The translations under genes were made by a program, and so were the position numbers. A stretch of 55,514 nucleotides of DNA, from the NCBI RefSeq assembly GCF_014287585.1, contig NZ_JACOOJ010000038.1, forward strand, positions 1 to 55,514, in the 5' to 3' direction. This DNA is from Parabacteroides hominis. GTDB taxonomy: Bacteria > Bacteroidota > Bacteroidia > Bacteroidales > Tannerellaceae. This document shows, piece after piece, positions 1 through 8,479 of this stretch. How positions within the stretch are numbered: the first letter of the stretch is position 1; each line of letters opens with the position of its first letter. The notes below the pieces were generated by a model. That model saw only the letters and a list, made by a program, of their open reading frames with translations. It was not told the DNA's origin and made no database searches.

Positions 1-113
1 CAGTTCTCTTTTATTTTTTACTTATTTCTGTAGGATTACTTCCCGAAGAGAGACAATTGAGAAGACCAAAGATGTTTTAAAAATAAAAATGGATAATAAA
101 CGGGCGGCATAAC
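1..113. other. AT-rich intergenic stretch, no gene seen
   Basis: No credible open reading frame, promoter box or RNA gene is visible here. It lies beyond the terminator of the efflux operon, and together with the terminator and palindromes that follow it makes up the 339-base gene-free left edge of the window. Confidence 0.5.
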
Positions 114-149
114 AAAAAAAGAAGGCATCCTTTTCAGACACCTTCTTTA
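114..149 (-). terminator. Rho-independent terminator of the efflux operon
   Basis: On the minus strand an 8-bp stem (AAAGAAGG paired with CCTTCTTT) is followed by a run of T. It lies about 190 bp downstream of the outer-membrane channel gene stop codon, after the palindromic repeats, and is the first T-run hairpin met by transcription from the efflux operon. Confidence 0.7.
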
Positions 150-153
150 AAAG

Positions 154-310
154 GCCTGGAGGCAAAGCCTCCTCCTCTGTGGGTTTTAACCCCTTTTAAT
201 GCAATCTATGAAAGGGGGTTAAAACCCACAGAGGAACCGGCAAAGCCGGAGCAATCATCTATCCGTCTGCTGAAGCAGACGGCAAAAGAGAGCCTGCGAC
301 ACAAGACGCA
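154..310. repeat. Modular palindromic repeat, copy 1
   Basis: Three stem-loops follow each other: GGAGGCAAAGCCTCC (158-172), a 61-bp hairpin at 174-234 with arms reading cctctgtgggttttaacccc, and the 20-bp palindrome ccgtctgctgaagcagacgg (263-282) followed by a gcctgcg tail. The same modules recur near 11.4-11.65, 23.16-23.29 and 25.17-25.29 kb. It is non-coding and sits between the efflux operon and its terminator. The function is unknown; it is comparable in style to REP/BIME sequences. Confidence 0.85.
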
Positions 311-339
311 GCCTCGTTTGTCAGCTCACTGATAAAACG

Positions 340-1707
340 CTACTCTCTCCCGCCTCCCAATGCCTGATACAGATTAATCACACCCTGTATTTCCGTAAAG
401 CGGTTTGCCACCTGTGTCAGTTGTGCATTCAGGAGGCTTTGCTGTGCCGTCAGGACTTCCAGGTATGTCGTATTCCCGTACTGCATTGTCAAAGAGGTGC
501 TTTCGTATGCTTTTTCGAGCGAAGCGATCTGCTTCTCGAAAAGTCCGGCTTTATTGCGGGCAGTCTGGTACTTCACCAACGCATCGTTTACTTCCGACCC
601 GGCATTGAGAAGGGCCTGCCGGAAACTCAGCTTGGCTTCCTCCTGCTGTGCTTTGGCAATCTTCAACCGGGCGATATTCGCTCCCCGGTCGAACAAAGGC
701 TGGGTGAGCGACCCGATAGCCGTCGCGAGGAATTTCCCCGGATTGACGATCATGCTTCCGGCCGAGTTTGTCCATCCGGCACTACCGCTCAAAACGATAG
801 ACGGATAGAACGCGGAACGCGCCTGGTTGGTGGCGTAGAAAGCGCTTTCGAGCGAATGCTCCGCACTGCGCACATCCGGTCGGTTGGCAAGCATCTGCAC
901 CGGGATGCCTACGGCAAGATGATCCGGCAATGTTTGTCCTTCCAGCTTGCCACGTTCGACACTGCGGGGGCTTTCCGCCAACAGAAGCGACAGGCTGTTT
1001 TCCGTCTGGTTGATCTGTTCTTTCAGGTCGAGTATCGAGGTGGAGATGCTATAATAGGTAGCCTCCATCTGCGACACGGCGGCTTCGTTTGCCAAACCCG
1101 CATCCATCAAGGCGCGCGTGGCGTCGACGGTTTCCTTCCACGATTGCTGCGTACGCTCCGAGATCGCAAGCTGCTCGTCCAGCATCAGCAAGGTGTAGTA
1201 GACATTGGCGATACTGGAAACAAGCTGCGTCCGGACCGCCTGCCTGTAGTCATGGCTTTGTTCGAGCAACGCCTTCGCCTGCTGCTTGGCGTTGCGCATG
1301 CGGCCGAAAATATCCAGTTCCCAGCTTGCCGTGACGGGCACGGAATAGGTCTGCGTCGCCTTGCCCCCGTCGAAGCTGCTCACCGTCCCTTGCGGGGCGA
1401 GGGCGAACGAAGGCAGGAAAGACAGGCGGGCGGACATCAGCGTGGCTTCGGCTTCCTCGACGCGCCACTGTGCGGAGCGGAGGTCGGTGTTGCTCTGCAA
1501 GCCCTGCTCGATCAGCACCCGTAGATGCGGGTCGGTGAAGACTTCCCGCCAGCCGAGGTTACCGAGGTTGTCCGTGCTGCCGCTCACCGCTACCTCCTCG
1601 CCATACAAATCTTCCGGGACCTCGGCAGCAGGTTTATATTTCGTATAGATGCCGCAGCTACTCAGTGTGAGTGCCGCGACAGTAAATAGAATGATCTCTT
1701 TTTTCAT
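340..1707 (-). CDS. RND efflux outer-membrane channel lipoprotein (TolC/NodT family)
   Basis: This is the outer-membrane exit duct of a tripartite efflux pump. The 455-residue protein starts with a lipoprotein signal ending in the lipobox LSSC (acylated Cys18), then has the two internally repeated outer-membrane-efflux domains (about residues 50-245 and 265-450) typical of NodT-type factors. The long Ala/Gln-rich helices and the motif NRPDVRSAE fit the family. Its ATG overlaps the pump gene stop codon by 4 nt (ATGA), so translation is coupled. It is third and last in the adaptor-pump-channel operon. The transported compound cannot be read from sequence. Confidence 0.95.
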   Translation of the reverse strand: MKKEIILFTVAALTLSSCGIYTKYKPAAEVPEDLYGEEVAVSGSTDNLGNLGWREVFTDPHLRVLIEQGLQSNTDLRSAQWRVEEAEATLMSARLSFLPSFALAPQGTVSSFDGGKATQTYSVPVTASWELDIFGRMRNAKQQAKALLEQSHDYRQAVRTQLVSSIANVYYTLLMLDEQLAISERTQQSWKETVDATRALMDAGLANEAAVSQMEATYYSISTSILDLKEQINQTENSLSLLLAESPRSVERGKLEGQTLPDHLAVGIPVQMLANRPDVRSAEHSLESAFYATNQARSAFYPSIVLSGSAGWTNSAGSMIVNPGKFLATAIGSLTQPLFDRGANIARLKIAKAQQEEAKLSFRQALLNAGSEVNDALVKYQTARNKAGLFEKQIASLEKAYESTSLTMQYGNTTYLEVLTAQQSLLNAQLTQVANRFTEIQGVINLYQALGGGRE

Positions 1708-4700
1708 TTCTTCTCTGCTTTTTTACTTTCTATGTGACGTTCTCTTTCCTCCTTGGCCTCCACATACTCTTCCTGTATCTGCCAGTCGGACGCCGGCTGA
1801 AACTGGATGGGACGCACCTTCTCCTGCAAATATTGGAACACGATGAACAAAGAAGGCACGACAAACAGCAACGCCAGCGTACCGATCAGCATACCTCCTA
1901 CCGTACCCGTACCCAAGGAACTGTTACCGTTGGCCCCTACCCCCGTCGCCACCATCAGGGGCAACAATCCGAACACCATCGTTCCGGCTGTCATCAGGAT
2001 CGGGCGCAAACGGGCTTTGGCGGCTGAAAGAGCGGCAGAGGTCAGGCTCATACCGGCTTTACGACGCTCGGTAGCGTACTCAGTCAGCAGGATGGCAGTC
2101 TTGGCGAGCAAACCGATCAGCATGATCAGACCTGTCTGCAAGTATATATTGTTCTCCAACCCCATCATCTTGGCAAAAAGGAAAGATCCGGTCAGGCCGA
2201 ACGGGACAGCCAGCAACACCGCGAACGGGATCAGGAAACTTTCGTAAAGCGCGCTCAGGATCAGATAGATCATGAGGAAGCAAATACCGAAAATGACGAT
2301 GGTCGTATTGCTCTGCGTGTTCTCTTCGCGGGTGATCCCCCCGAAGTCATAGCCGTAACCTTTCGGAAGGGCCTGCCCCGCCGTCTCCTCTACGGCACGG
2401 ATCGCGTCGCCGGTACTGTAGCCTTCTGCCGGCATCGCATTCACGGCTATGGAGTTGTACATATTGAAACGGCTCAGGGATTCCGCGCCGTAACTGCGCG
2501 TCAGCGTCACGAACTGGCTGAGCGGCGACATCTCCCCGTTGGACATGCGCACGAAGATGTTATCCAGCGAAGCCTCGTCGGCACGGTATTTCGGATCGGC
2601 TTGTATCATCACTTTGTACACTTTGGAGAAACGGTTGAAGTTAGAGACATACTGTCCTCCGTAGTAACCCGACAACGTGCCGAGCACTGCATCCGGCGTT
2701 ATCCCGGCACGCTTGCACTTCGAGGCGTCGATTTCTACGGTCCATTGCGGGTAACGGACATCGAAAGTGGAGTAAGCCATCGAGATTTCGGGACGCTGGT
2801 TCAATGCCCCCAAGTATTGCTGTGTCGTCGTGAAGAACGTACCGATATCGCCGCCTTGCTTATCCTGCATATGCAGTTCCAACGCGTTACCCATACCATA
2901 ACCGGGTATCATCCCCGGAGAGATGGCGAAGACGCTGGCGTCCTTTATGTCCGCCGTCATGCCATAGACTTGCCCGATAACCGCCTGCACATCTTCCCCC
3001 TTGCCCGTGCGTTCGTCCCACGGTTTGAGCTTCAGGATCAACATGCCGAAAGAGTTCCCCTGTCCGGCCAGCAGACCGTAGCCGGAGACTTTCTGGACGT
3101 GCAATACCTGCGGGATGCCTTCCAAGCGCTGTTCGATGCGTCTCATCACATCGTCAGTCGTCTTCAGCGAGCTACCGGCCGCCGTACTGACATTTACAAA
3201 GACGACGCCCTGGTCTTCATCGGGCACTAAACTCGTTTTCGTCGTGTTCATCAGGAATGCCAGCAGCACGACCGAGCAGGCAAGCAGCGACCAGACCATC
3301 CACTTCCGCTTGATAAAGAACAGCACGCCCTTCTTATACTTTTCGACCATCGAATCGAATGCAGCGTTGAAAGCCTTACGGAAACGGGCGGCAAAGTTAT
3401 TGTTCTGCGTGCCGTCCTCGTTGATATAAGGTTTCAGGAAAAGGGCGCAGAGCGCCGGACTCAACGTCAGCGCGTTGACCGCCGATATACCGACCGCCAC
3501 CGCCATCGTCAGACCGAACTGCGTATAGAACGTTCCCGAAGTCCCGCTCATAAACGAAACCGGGATAAACACCGCCATAAACACCAGCGAAGAGGTGATA
3601 ACGGCATTACTGATCCCCTTCATCGCGTCGATACTGGCCATATAGGAAGAGCGATACCCGACATCGAACCGCGCCTGCACCGCCTCGACGACGACAATCG
3701 CATCGTCCACCACGGTCCCGATCACCAACACCAATGCAAACAGGGTAATCAGGTTGATGCTGAACCCGGCAATCGACATAAACGCAAACGTACCGACCAG
3801 CGAAACCACGATTCCCACCAACGGGATAACCGTCGAACGGATATCCTGCAAGAACACATACACCACTAAGATCACCAACAGGATCGCCTCGAACAAGGTC
3901 TTTACCACCTCGTGGATGGAGGCGAACAGGAAGTCGTTGGAACTCATCACCTGGGTCAGCTCCATGCCCTTAGGCAAATCTTTCCGCGCCTCCTCCAGGA
4001 ACGCGTCGATATGCTGGTTCACCTCCGTAGCGTTTGATCCGGCTGTCTGGAAGATCATGCAGGAAATACCGGGGTGGCCGTCCATACCGCCGTGGTAGGC
4101 GTAGGTCTCTTCGCCCATCTCGATATCGGCGATAGTCTTCAGCTTCAGAACCTCACCGTCTTCGGTCGAACGGATCACGATCTCGCCGAACTCTTCGGGA
4201 GTGATCAGACGGCCTTTATACTTCATGGTGTACTGGTAGGTTTCGTCCGAATTCTCGCCAAACGATCCGGTTGCCGACTCGATGTTCTGCTCGGCAAGCA
4301 CCTGCGTCACGTCCGAAGGGATCAGTTTGTACTGAGCCATCACATCCGGCTTCATCCAGATACGCATGCTGTAGTCGCCCCCCATGATCATCATGTCGCC
4401 GACCCCCTGTATACGGAGGATGGACGGTTTCAGGTTGATGCTGATATAATTGGAGAGGAACTTCTCGTCGTACGAGTCGTCCGGGCTGTGCAGTGAAAAC
4501 ATCTGCAAGATGCTGGTTTGCCGCTTGGAGGTCGTGATGCCGACCTGCGTCACCTCAGCCGGCAACTGCCCCGTGGCCTTCGACACGCGGTTCTGCACGT
4601 TGACGGCTGCCATATCCGGGTCTGTCCCCTGCTTGAAGTAAACGGTGATGCTGACCGTACCCGCATTAGAGGCCGACGAGGTCATATATGTCATATCCTC

Positions 4701-4919
4701 CACCCCGTTTATCGCCTCTTCCAACGGGGCGACGACACTCTTCAGCAAGGTTTCCGCACTCGCCCCGAAATAGGTCGTACTCACCTGGATCGTAGGCGGC
4801 GCAATGTCGGGATATTGTTCTACGGGCAATGTGAAAAGCCCGATAATGCCCACCACGACTATCGAGATAGAGATGACAGCCGACAGGATGGGGCGTTCTA
4901 TAAAGGTTCTTAAATTCAT
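1704..4919 (-). CDS. RND efflux pump, inner-membrane transporter (AcrB/HAE1 family)
   Basis: This 1071-residue proton-driven drug exporter has the usual family length. It shows the HAE1 signature: N-terminal ERPILSAV, 12 predicted membrane helices, large periplasmic loops after TM1 and TM7, and the proton-relay acidic pair in TM4 (GTVVDDAIVVVEAV) with the matching lysine in GLLAKTAILLTEYA. It lies 9 nt downstream of the adaptor gene and overlaps the channel gene by 4 nt. The C-terminal about 25 residues are rich in Glu/Lys. It acts with the adaptor and channel as one complex across both membranes. Substrates are probably hydrophobic drugs or bile-like compounds, but this is family inference. 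Confidence 0.97.
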   Translation of the reverse strand: MNLRTFIERPILSAVISISIVVVGIIGLFTLPVEQYPDIAPPTIQVSTTYFGASAETLLKSVVAPLEEAINGVEDMTYMTSSASNAGTVSITVYFKQGTDPDMAAVNVQNRVSKATGQLPAEVTQVGITTSKRQTSILQMFSLHSPDDSYDEKFLSNYISINLKPSILRIQGVGDMMIMGGDYSMRIWMKPDVMAQYKLIPSDVTQVLAEQNIESATGSFGENSDETYQYTMKYKGRLITPEEFGEIVIRSTEDGEVLKLKTIADIEMGEETYAYHGGMDGHPGISCMIFQTAGSNATEVNQHIDAFLEEARKDLPKGMELTQVMSSNDFLFASIHEVVKTLFEAILLVILVVYVFLQDIRSTVIPLVGIVVSLVGTFAFMSIAGFSINLITLFALVLVIGTVVDDAIVVVEAVQARFDVGYRSSYMASIDAMKGISNAVITSSLVFMAVFIPVSFMSGTSGTFYTQFGLTMAVAVGISAVNALTLSPALCALFLKPYINEDGTQNNNFAARFRKAFNAAFDSMVEKYKKGVLFFIKRKWMVWSLLACSVVLLAFLMNTTKTSLVPDEDQGVVFVNVSTAAGSSLKTTDDVMRRIEQRLEGIPQVLHVQKVSGYGLLAGQGNSFGMLILKLKPWDERTGKGEDVQAVIGQVYGMTADIKDASVFAISPGMIPGYGMGNALELHMQDKQGGDIGTFFTTTQQYLGALNQRPEISMAYSTFDVRYPQWTVEIDASKCKRAGITPDAVLGTLSGYYGGQYVSNFNRFSKVYKVMIQADPKYRADEASLDNIFVRMSNGEMSPLSQFVTLTRSYGAESLSRFNMYNSIAVNAMPAEGYSTGDAIRAVEETAGQALPKGYGYDFGGITREENTQSNTTIVIFGICFLMIYLILSALYESFLIPFAVLLAVPFGLTGSFLFAKMMGLENNIYLQTGLIMLIGLLAKTAILLTEYATERRKAGMSLTSAALSAAKARLRPILMTAGTMVFGLLPLMVATGVGANGNSSLGTGTVGGMLIGTLALLFVVPSLFIVFQYLQEKVRPIQFQPASDWQIQEEYVEAKEERERHIESKKAEKK

Positions 4920-4928
4920 TTTCTTCTC

Positions 4929-6044
4929 TTAGTTTTGTTTTACTTTAACAGGAGTTCCTTCACGCAACAGGCCGACGCCTTCCGCCACAATCACATCGCC
5001 GGCTTGCAATCCGTTGTCGACGATATACTCCCGGCCGCCGTTCACACGGGTCACGCTGACGGGTACGGACTGCGCCTTGCCGTCCACCACCTTATACACA
5101 TACACCTGATCCTGTATTTCGAATGTGACGGATTGCGGAATGACCAGGCTTCCCTTCTTGGAAACCGGCAGGACGACGTTACCCGAAGTCCCGCTATACA
5201 GCAAGCCTTTCCCGTTCGGGAACACGGCCCGTAGGCTGGCTGTCCCGGTATTCCGGTCGACTACGCCGCTGATCGTCTCGATCTTTCCTTTTTCCTCATA
5301 CGCCGACCGGTCGTTCAACACCAATTCCACCTCCGGCATCTCTTTCAAGGCTCCGGCCTTCGAACCATACTGCCGTGTCAGGGCAAGCAACTGGTTTTCC
5401 GTCATCGAGAAATACACATACATATCCGAATTGTCCGAAACCGTAGTCAAGGGCTGCGGCAGGTTCGCGCTGACCAATGCACCGGCCCTGTACGGCAACG
5501 TCCCGACCACTCCGTCGCACGGGCTTTTCACTTCCGTATAAGAGAGGTTGTTACGGGCGCTCAGCTCCTGTGCCTTCATCTGGGCCAATTGCGCTTTGGC
5601 GCTCAGCCAACTGTTCTCGGCGGTTTTCAGGTCGAAATCGGAAACGACGTTACGGGCACGAAGTTCCTTTTTGCTGTCGTAAGTCAGTTTGGCCGTCGCC
5701 AGCGAAGCCGTAGCGGCCTCCACATTTGCCTCCGCCGTCTGCAAAGCCGCCTGGTAAGGGACCTGGTCGATCACGAACAGCACTTGCCCGCGACGGACCG
5801 CCTGCCCTTCCTCGACACATAGTTTAGTTATAAAGCCTGATACTTGCGGATAGATGTCGATATCCTGCCGCCCGCGGATTGTCGCCGAATAAGTAGTGGA
5901 GATCACCTTGTCGGAAGGTTGTACCTGCAAGACTGCATACTCCGCTTCCATTTGTACCGATGGCGCTTGCTTGCAAGACACCATTAACGTTGCGCAACTG
6001 ATAATACCTAAAAGTTGCATCCATCTTTTGTTCATCATTCTCAT
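4929..6044 (-). CDS. RND efflux periplasmic adaptor lipoprotein (AcrA family)
   Basis: The membrane-fusion subunit links pump and outer-membrane channel. From the chosen start (MRMMNKRWMQ) it has a lipoprotein signal with lipobox MVSC (Cys24), split biotinyl-lipoyl half-motifs around an Ala/Gln/Lys-rich coiled hairpin (about residues 55-160), then beta-barrel and membrane-proximal domains. A longer frame reaches 6092 but has no lipoprotein-type start. The ATGs at 6038 and 6035 are equally plausible, because no Shine-Dalgarno site discriminates between them. It is the first gene of the three-gene operon and diverges from the AraC-type regulator. Confidence 0.94.
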   Translation of the reverse strand: MRMMNKRWMQLLGIISCATLMVSCKQAPSVQMEAEYAVLQVQPSDKVISTTYSATIRGRQDIDIYPQVSGFITKLCVEEGQAVRRGQVLFVIDQVPYQAALQTAEANVEAATASLATAKLTYDSKKELRARNVVSDFDLKTAENSWLSAKAQLAQMKAQELSARNNLSYTEVKSPCDGVVGTLPYRAGALVSANLPQPLTTVSDNSDMYVYFSMTENQLLALTRQYGSKAGALKEMPEVELVLNDRSAYEEKGKIETISGVVDRNTGTASLRAVFPNGKGLLYSGTSGNVVLPVSKKGSLVIPQSVTFEIQDQVYVYKVVDGKAQSVPVSVTRVNGGREYIVDNGLQAGDVIVAEGVGLLREGTPVKVKQN

Positions 6045-6065
6045 TTTCCAATCTTTAATTCGCGG

Positions 6066-6073
6066 CAAAGGTA
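6066..6073 (-). promoter_or_regulatory. -7 box of the efflux operon
   Basis: TACCTTTG on the minus strand matches the Bacteroidetes -7 consensus TAnnTTTG, 22 nt upstream of the adaptor ATG at 6044. No good -33 TTTG is seen at the usual spacing, which would fit activator-dependent transcription. The divergent regulator is the obvious candidate. Confidence 0.6.
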
Positions 6074-6161
6074 GAGGTGATTTGTCAAGCAACAGAGTTC
6101 AAGAGTTAGCCCATATTGTTCAAAACAGGAACACATCTTCTTAATTTCAAGAAAAAACCGG

Positions 6162-6169
6162 TATATTTG
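6162..6169 (+). promoter_or_regulatory. -7 box of the AraC-type regulator
   Basis: TATATTTG on the plus strand lies 19 nt upstream of the regulator ATG at 6189 and matches TAnnTTTG. The roughly 90 bp between this box and the opposing efflux -7 box would hold any operator. Confidence 0.6.
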
Positions 6170-6188
6170 TAACCAAAACAAGAATAAA

Positions 6189-7022
6189 ATGGAAATTTTA
6201 CGCACAACCGCCGAAGAGCCTTTTTTCGTCGGGACAGACAATTGTTCCGATATGGCCCGCCATCTTTTCAAACAGGAAGATGCCTGCATCCTTTTCTGCC
6301 ATAGCGGGGAGGCACGGATCGAAATCGATTTGTTGGAATACGACATCGTCCCTAATACGCAGGTCATATTCCTGCCTAACAGCATTGTCAATTATTCATA
6401 TGCCAGCCCGGACTTCTCGATCTCTTACATAACATTCTCCAATGTGTTTTTCCAGGAAGCGACGGCCCGGCTCGACCCTTCTTTCTTCCATTTCCTGAAA
6501 GAGAATCCGGCCTTCACGCTACCTGCCGGACGTACACGCACCATCAACGGGCTTATCATCGCATTGGAAGACCTCTATAAGGACAAAGAGAACTGTTTCC
6601 GCCAGCAAATCCTCCGCAACTACATACAAAGTTTCCTTTTGGACATTTACGACAAAACGCGTCGCATCTTCGAGCAGAACCGCCCGGAAGGGATCAGCCG
6701 GCAGGAAGAGTTGTTCAAACGATTCATCCAGTTGATACACAAACACTGCCTCAGCGAGCGCGAAGTCTCGTTCTACGCCCAAAAGATGTTCATCACCCCC
6801 CGCTATCTGTCGACCATCGTGCAGGCCGTCTCCGGCGAGACAGCAAAAAACATCATCGACAAACATGTCATACTGGAAATAAAAGTATTGTTGGAATCGA
6901 CGGAGCTGAGCATACAGGAGATAGCCAACCGTTTGCAATTCCCCGACCAGTCGTTCTTCGGCCGGTATTTCAAGAAACACACCGGCATCTCCCCGATGAA
7001 CTACAGGCGTACGCGAAGCTGA
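6189..7022 (+). CDS. AraC-family transcriptional regulator
   Basis: This 277-residue protein is probably the regulator of the divergent efflux operon. Residues about 1-160 form a cupin-like sensor domain of the short AraC_binding type. Residues about 180-277 hold the two helix-turn-helix motifs of the AraC DNA-binding domain, including the conserved IQEIANRLQFPDQSFFGRYFKKHTGISPMNYR. The divergent arrangement, with only 144 bp between start codons, is the standard layout for local control. The effector is unknown. No membrane segment or histidine kinase part is present, so it is a one-component cytoplasmic regulator. Confidence 0.93.
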   Translation: MEILRTTAEEPFFVGTDNCSDMARHLFKQEDACILFCHSGEARIEIDLLEYDIVPNTQVIFLPNSIVNYSYASPDFSISYITFSNVFFQEATARLDPSFFHFLKENPAFTLPAGRTRTINGLIIALEDLYKDKENCFRQQILRNYIQSFLLDIYDKTRRIFEQNRPEGISRQEELFKRFIQLIHKHCLSEREVSFYAQKMFITPRYLSTIVQAVSGETAKNIIDKHVILEIKVLLESTELSIQEIANRLQFPDQSFFGRYFKKHTGISPMNYRRTRS

Positions 7023-7147
7023 CCTTGCCAAAGGCCAGCCCGGCGTACGCCATAGGGGTTATTTCCCGTGCAAGATATAATACAATGCACGTACGACAGC
7101 TTGGATAAAAGCCCACGCATTCTTTATTTTCTGAGATACCGGATATT

Positions 7148-7609
7148 TCATATAATGATTATTTGACGACGGTTTTTACCTTTCAACTTCAATGACAGAT
7201 GCATAAACTTCTTACGTCTGTAAAAGATAGCCTGGTCAAAGTTCAGATGCTCTTCTTCCAGTATTTCCAGCAAGCGGGCGCTCCCTCCCGTAAAAACATC
7301 GACGGCCTCTCCCGTCAGGTGCTGCGAGTCGAGCACACCGCCGACAAGCGCGTTCAGTTCGGGGCAACGATAGCCGCTCGATATGTAAAGCGACAATCCC
7401 GATTTCTTGCGCAACGGTTCCAGCAGGTTCTTCACCAGATGGCGGATCGCCTTTTGTGCGCCCGGCACAGGTTTGTTATCCAAGCCGTTCGCCACGGCGA
7501 CCGCGCTATATTCAAATTCCCCCATATAAAAATGGTCGCTTATCCAATCCGGATGCTTGGCACGCCAGGCGCGCTCCTTTGCAGTCAACAATTTTTCCAT
7601 TTTTGTCAT
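7148..7609 (-). CDS. M15-family peptidase (D-Ala-D-Ala carboxypeptidase / endolysin-like)
   Basis: This is a predicted zinc peptidase cutting peptidoglycan stem peptides. The 153-residue protein carries the M15 zinc motifs: SGYRCPELN, then SQHLTGEAVDV (the SxHxxGxAxD ligands), and FMHLSL with the third His. No signal peptide is visible, so it would need a holin-like partner or lysis to reach the wall, as phage endolysins do. It is the last of three minus-strand genes (HU-HIG protein, 66-residue membrane protein, this). An equally good start is at 7600. Confidence 0.87.
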   Translation of the reverse strand: MTKMEKLLTAKERAWRAKHPDWISDHFYMGEFEYSAVAVANGLDNKPVPGAQKAIRHLVKNLLEPLRKKSGLSLYISSGYRCPELNALVGGVLDSQHLTGEAVDVFTGGSARLLEILEEEHLNFDQAIFYRRKKFMHLSLKLKGKNRRQIIII

Positions 7610-7622
7610 TCATTTTCAATGT

Positions 7623-7823
7623 TCAACTTCTGATTTTCAATTTATACGAATAGTCCACCCCGAACAAGGCTCCCGCAAAAGTGCTCACCTCCCCGAACGC
7701 GACCAGCACACTGTTATGTATCTCTCCTTCCGGCGCCACCCAGAATCCGGAGAAGATCAGGACAATCCCGCCCACAACAAGCAGGATTGCCATCACCAAC
7801 TGAACCATCACCCCCTTCATCAT
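7623..7823 (-). CDS. Small two-helix membrane protein
   Basis: The 66-residue protein has a strong hydrophobic helix (about residues 8-27, LVMAILLVVGGIVLIFSGF), a short acidic loop, and a second moderately hydrophobic helix near residues 38-55, then a basic tail. I do not recognise the family. Its place between an HU-HIG gene and a leaderless M15 peptidase suggests a holin-like or peptidase-partner role; that is inference from context only. ATG codons at 7823 and 7820 are both possible. A 7-bp tandem repeat precedes the start. Confidence 0.65.
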   Translation of the reverse strand: MMKGVMVQLVMAILLVVGGIVLIFSGFWVAPEGEIHNSVLVAFGEVSTFAGALFGVDYSYKLKIRS

Positions 7824-7825
7824 TT

Positions 7826-7859
7826 TTCAACTTTCAACTTTCAACTCTCAACTCTCAAA
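7826..7859. repeat. 7-bp tandem repeat between HU-HIG and small membrane gene
   Basis: About 4.5 copies of a 7-bp unit (ttcaact, the last copies ctcaac/ctcaaa) run from the HU-HIG stop codon to 2 nt before the ATG of the next gene. In the mRNA they give AGTTGAA repeats that make up the whole intercistronic leader. Confidence 0.8.
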
Positions 7860-8295
7860 GCTCCCCCGGTCTCTCCTCCTCACCACCGGAACCGCCCGTC
7901 ACCGTTTCCGGCGTGATCTTTGTAAAACCCAACGTCTTCTTCGTTTCGCGCAGTTCGCTTCCCGGCGTAAAGATGATTTTAGGCGCACGGAGCATGCTGT
8001 TGTCAAAGTCCTTTTCATCCGCCACGCCTTCGCTGCTGACCGAAATGCGGAAATTCCCGAATTCACCCAACTGTACGATACGCCCGGCCTGCAATTCCAT
8101 GTCCAAAACAAAATTCAGGTTGTCCAGAACCGCTTTCACATCCGCGCTCGAAACAGTGCTTCTTGCAGCGATCATCTTGCAGAGATGCTTCAGGTCCGAG
8201 AACCCTGTGTTTTTAGATACTGCGTAATACTTCTTCTCCGAATCTTTCACGCCCGGCTGGCAGGGTCGCAACACTAATTTAAATCCTTGTGCCAT
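7855..8295 (-). CDS. HU-HIG type DNA-binding protein
   Basis: This 146-residue protein belongs to the Bacteroidetes HU-HIG branch of HU/IHF histone-like proteins. It has an N-terminal extension (about residues 1-25), then an HU fold with the characteristic VQLGEFGNFRISVSSEG strand region, then a Gly/Glu-rich tail (residues about 133-146). It probably binds DNA as a dimer. A -7 box lies 48 nt upstream. Related genes often stand next to peptidoglycan hydrolases in Bacteroides-type genomes, as here; the reason is not known. Confidence 0.88.
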   Translation of the reverse strand: MAQGFKLVLRPCQPGVKDSEKKYYAVSKNTGFSDLKHLCKMIAARSTVSSADVKAVLDNLNFVLDMELQAGRIVQLGEFGNFRISVSSEGVADEKDFDNSMLRAPKIIFTPGSELRETKKTLGFTKITPETVTGGSGGEEERPGEL

Positions 8296-8342
8296 AACAT
8301 TTGAATATTTTAAAGATTACATGTCCGTTATCGAACACAATG

Positions 8343-8350
8343 CAAAGGTA
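8343..8350 (-). promoter_or_regulatory. -7 box for the HU-HIG gene
   Basis: TACCTTTG on the minus strand is a consensus TAnnTTTG box, 48 nt upstream of the HU-HIG ATG. No matching -33 element is evident. Confidence 0.55.
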
Positions 8351-8479
8351 GAGCCTCCCCAACGTCCGAAACATCCGCAGATCAAATCGTAAACAAGTGA
8401 ACAGCAGACCATTACACCCGAAAGCTATCATCCCGACGGGAATATACGGATATCCGGAAACGGCATTCTTTATCTTTTC

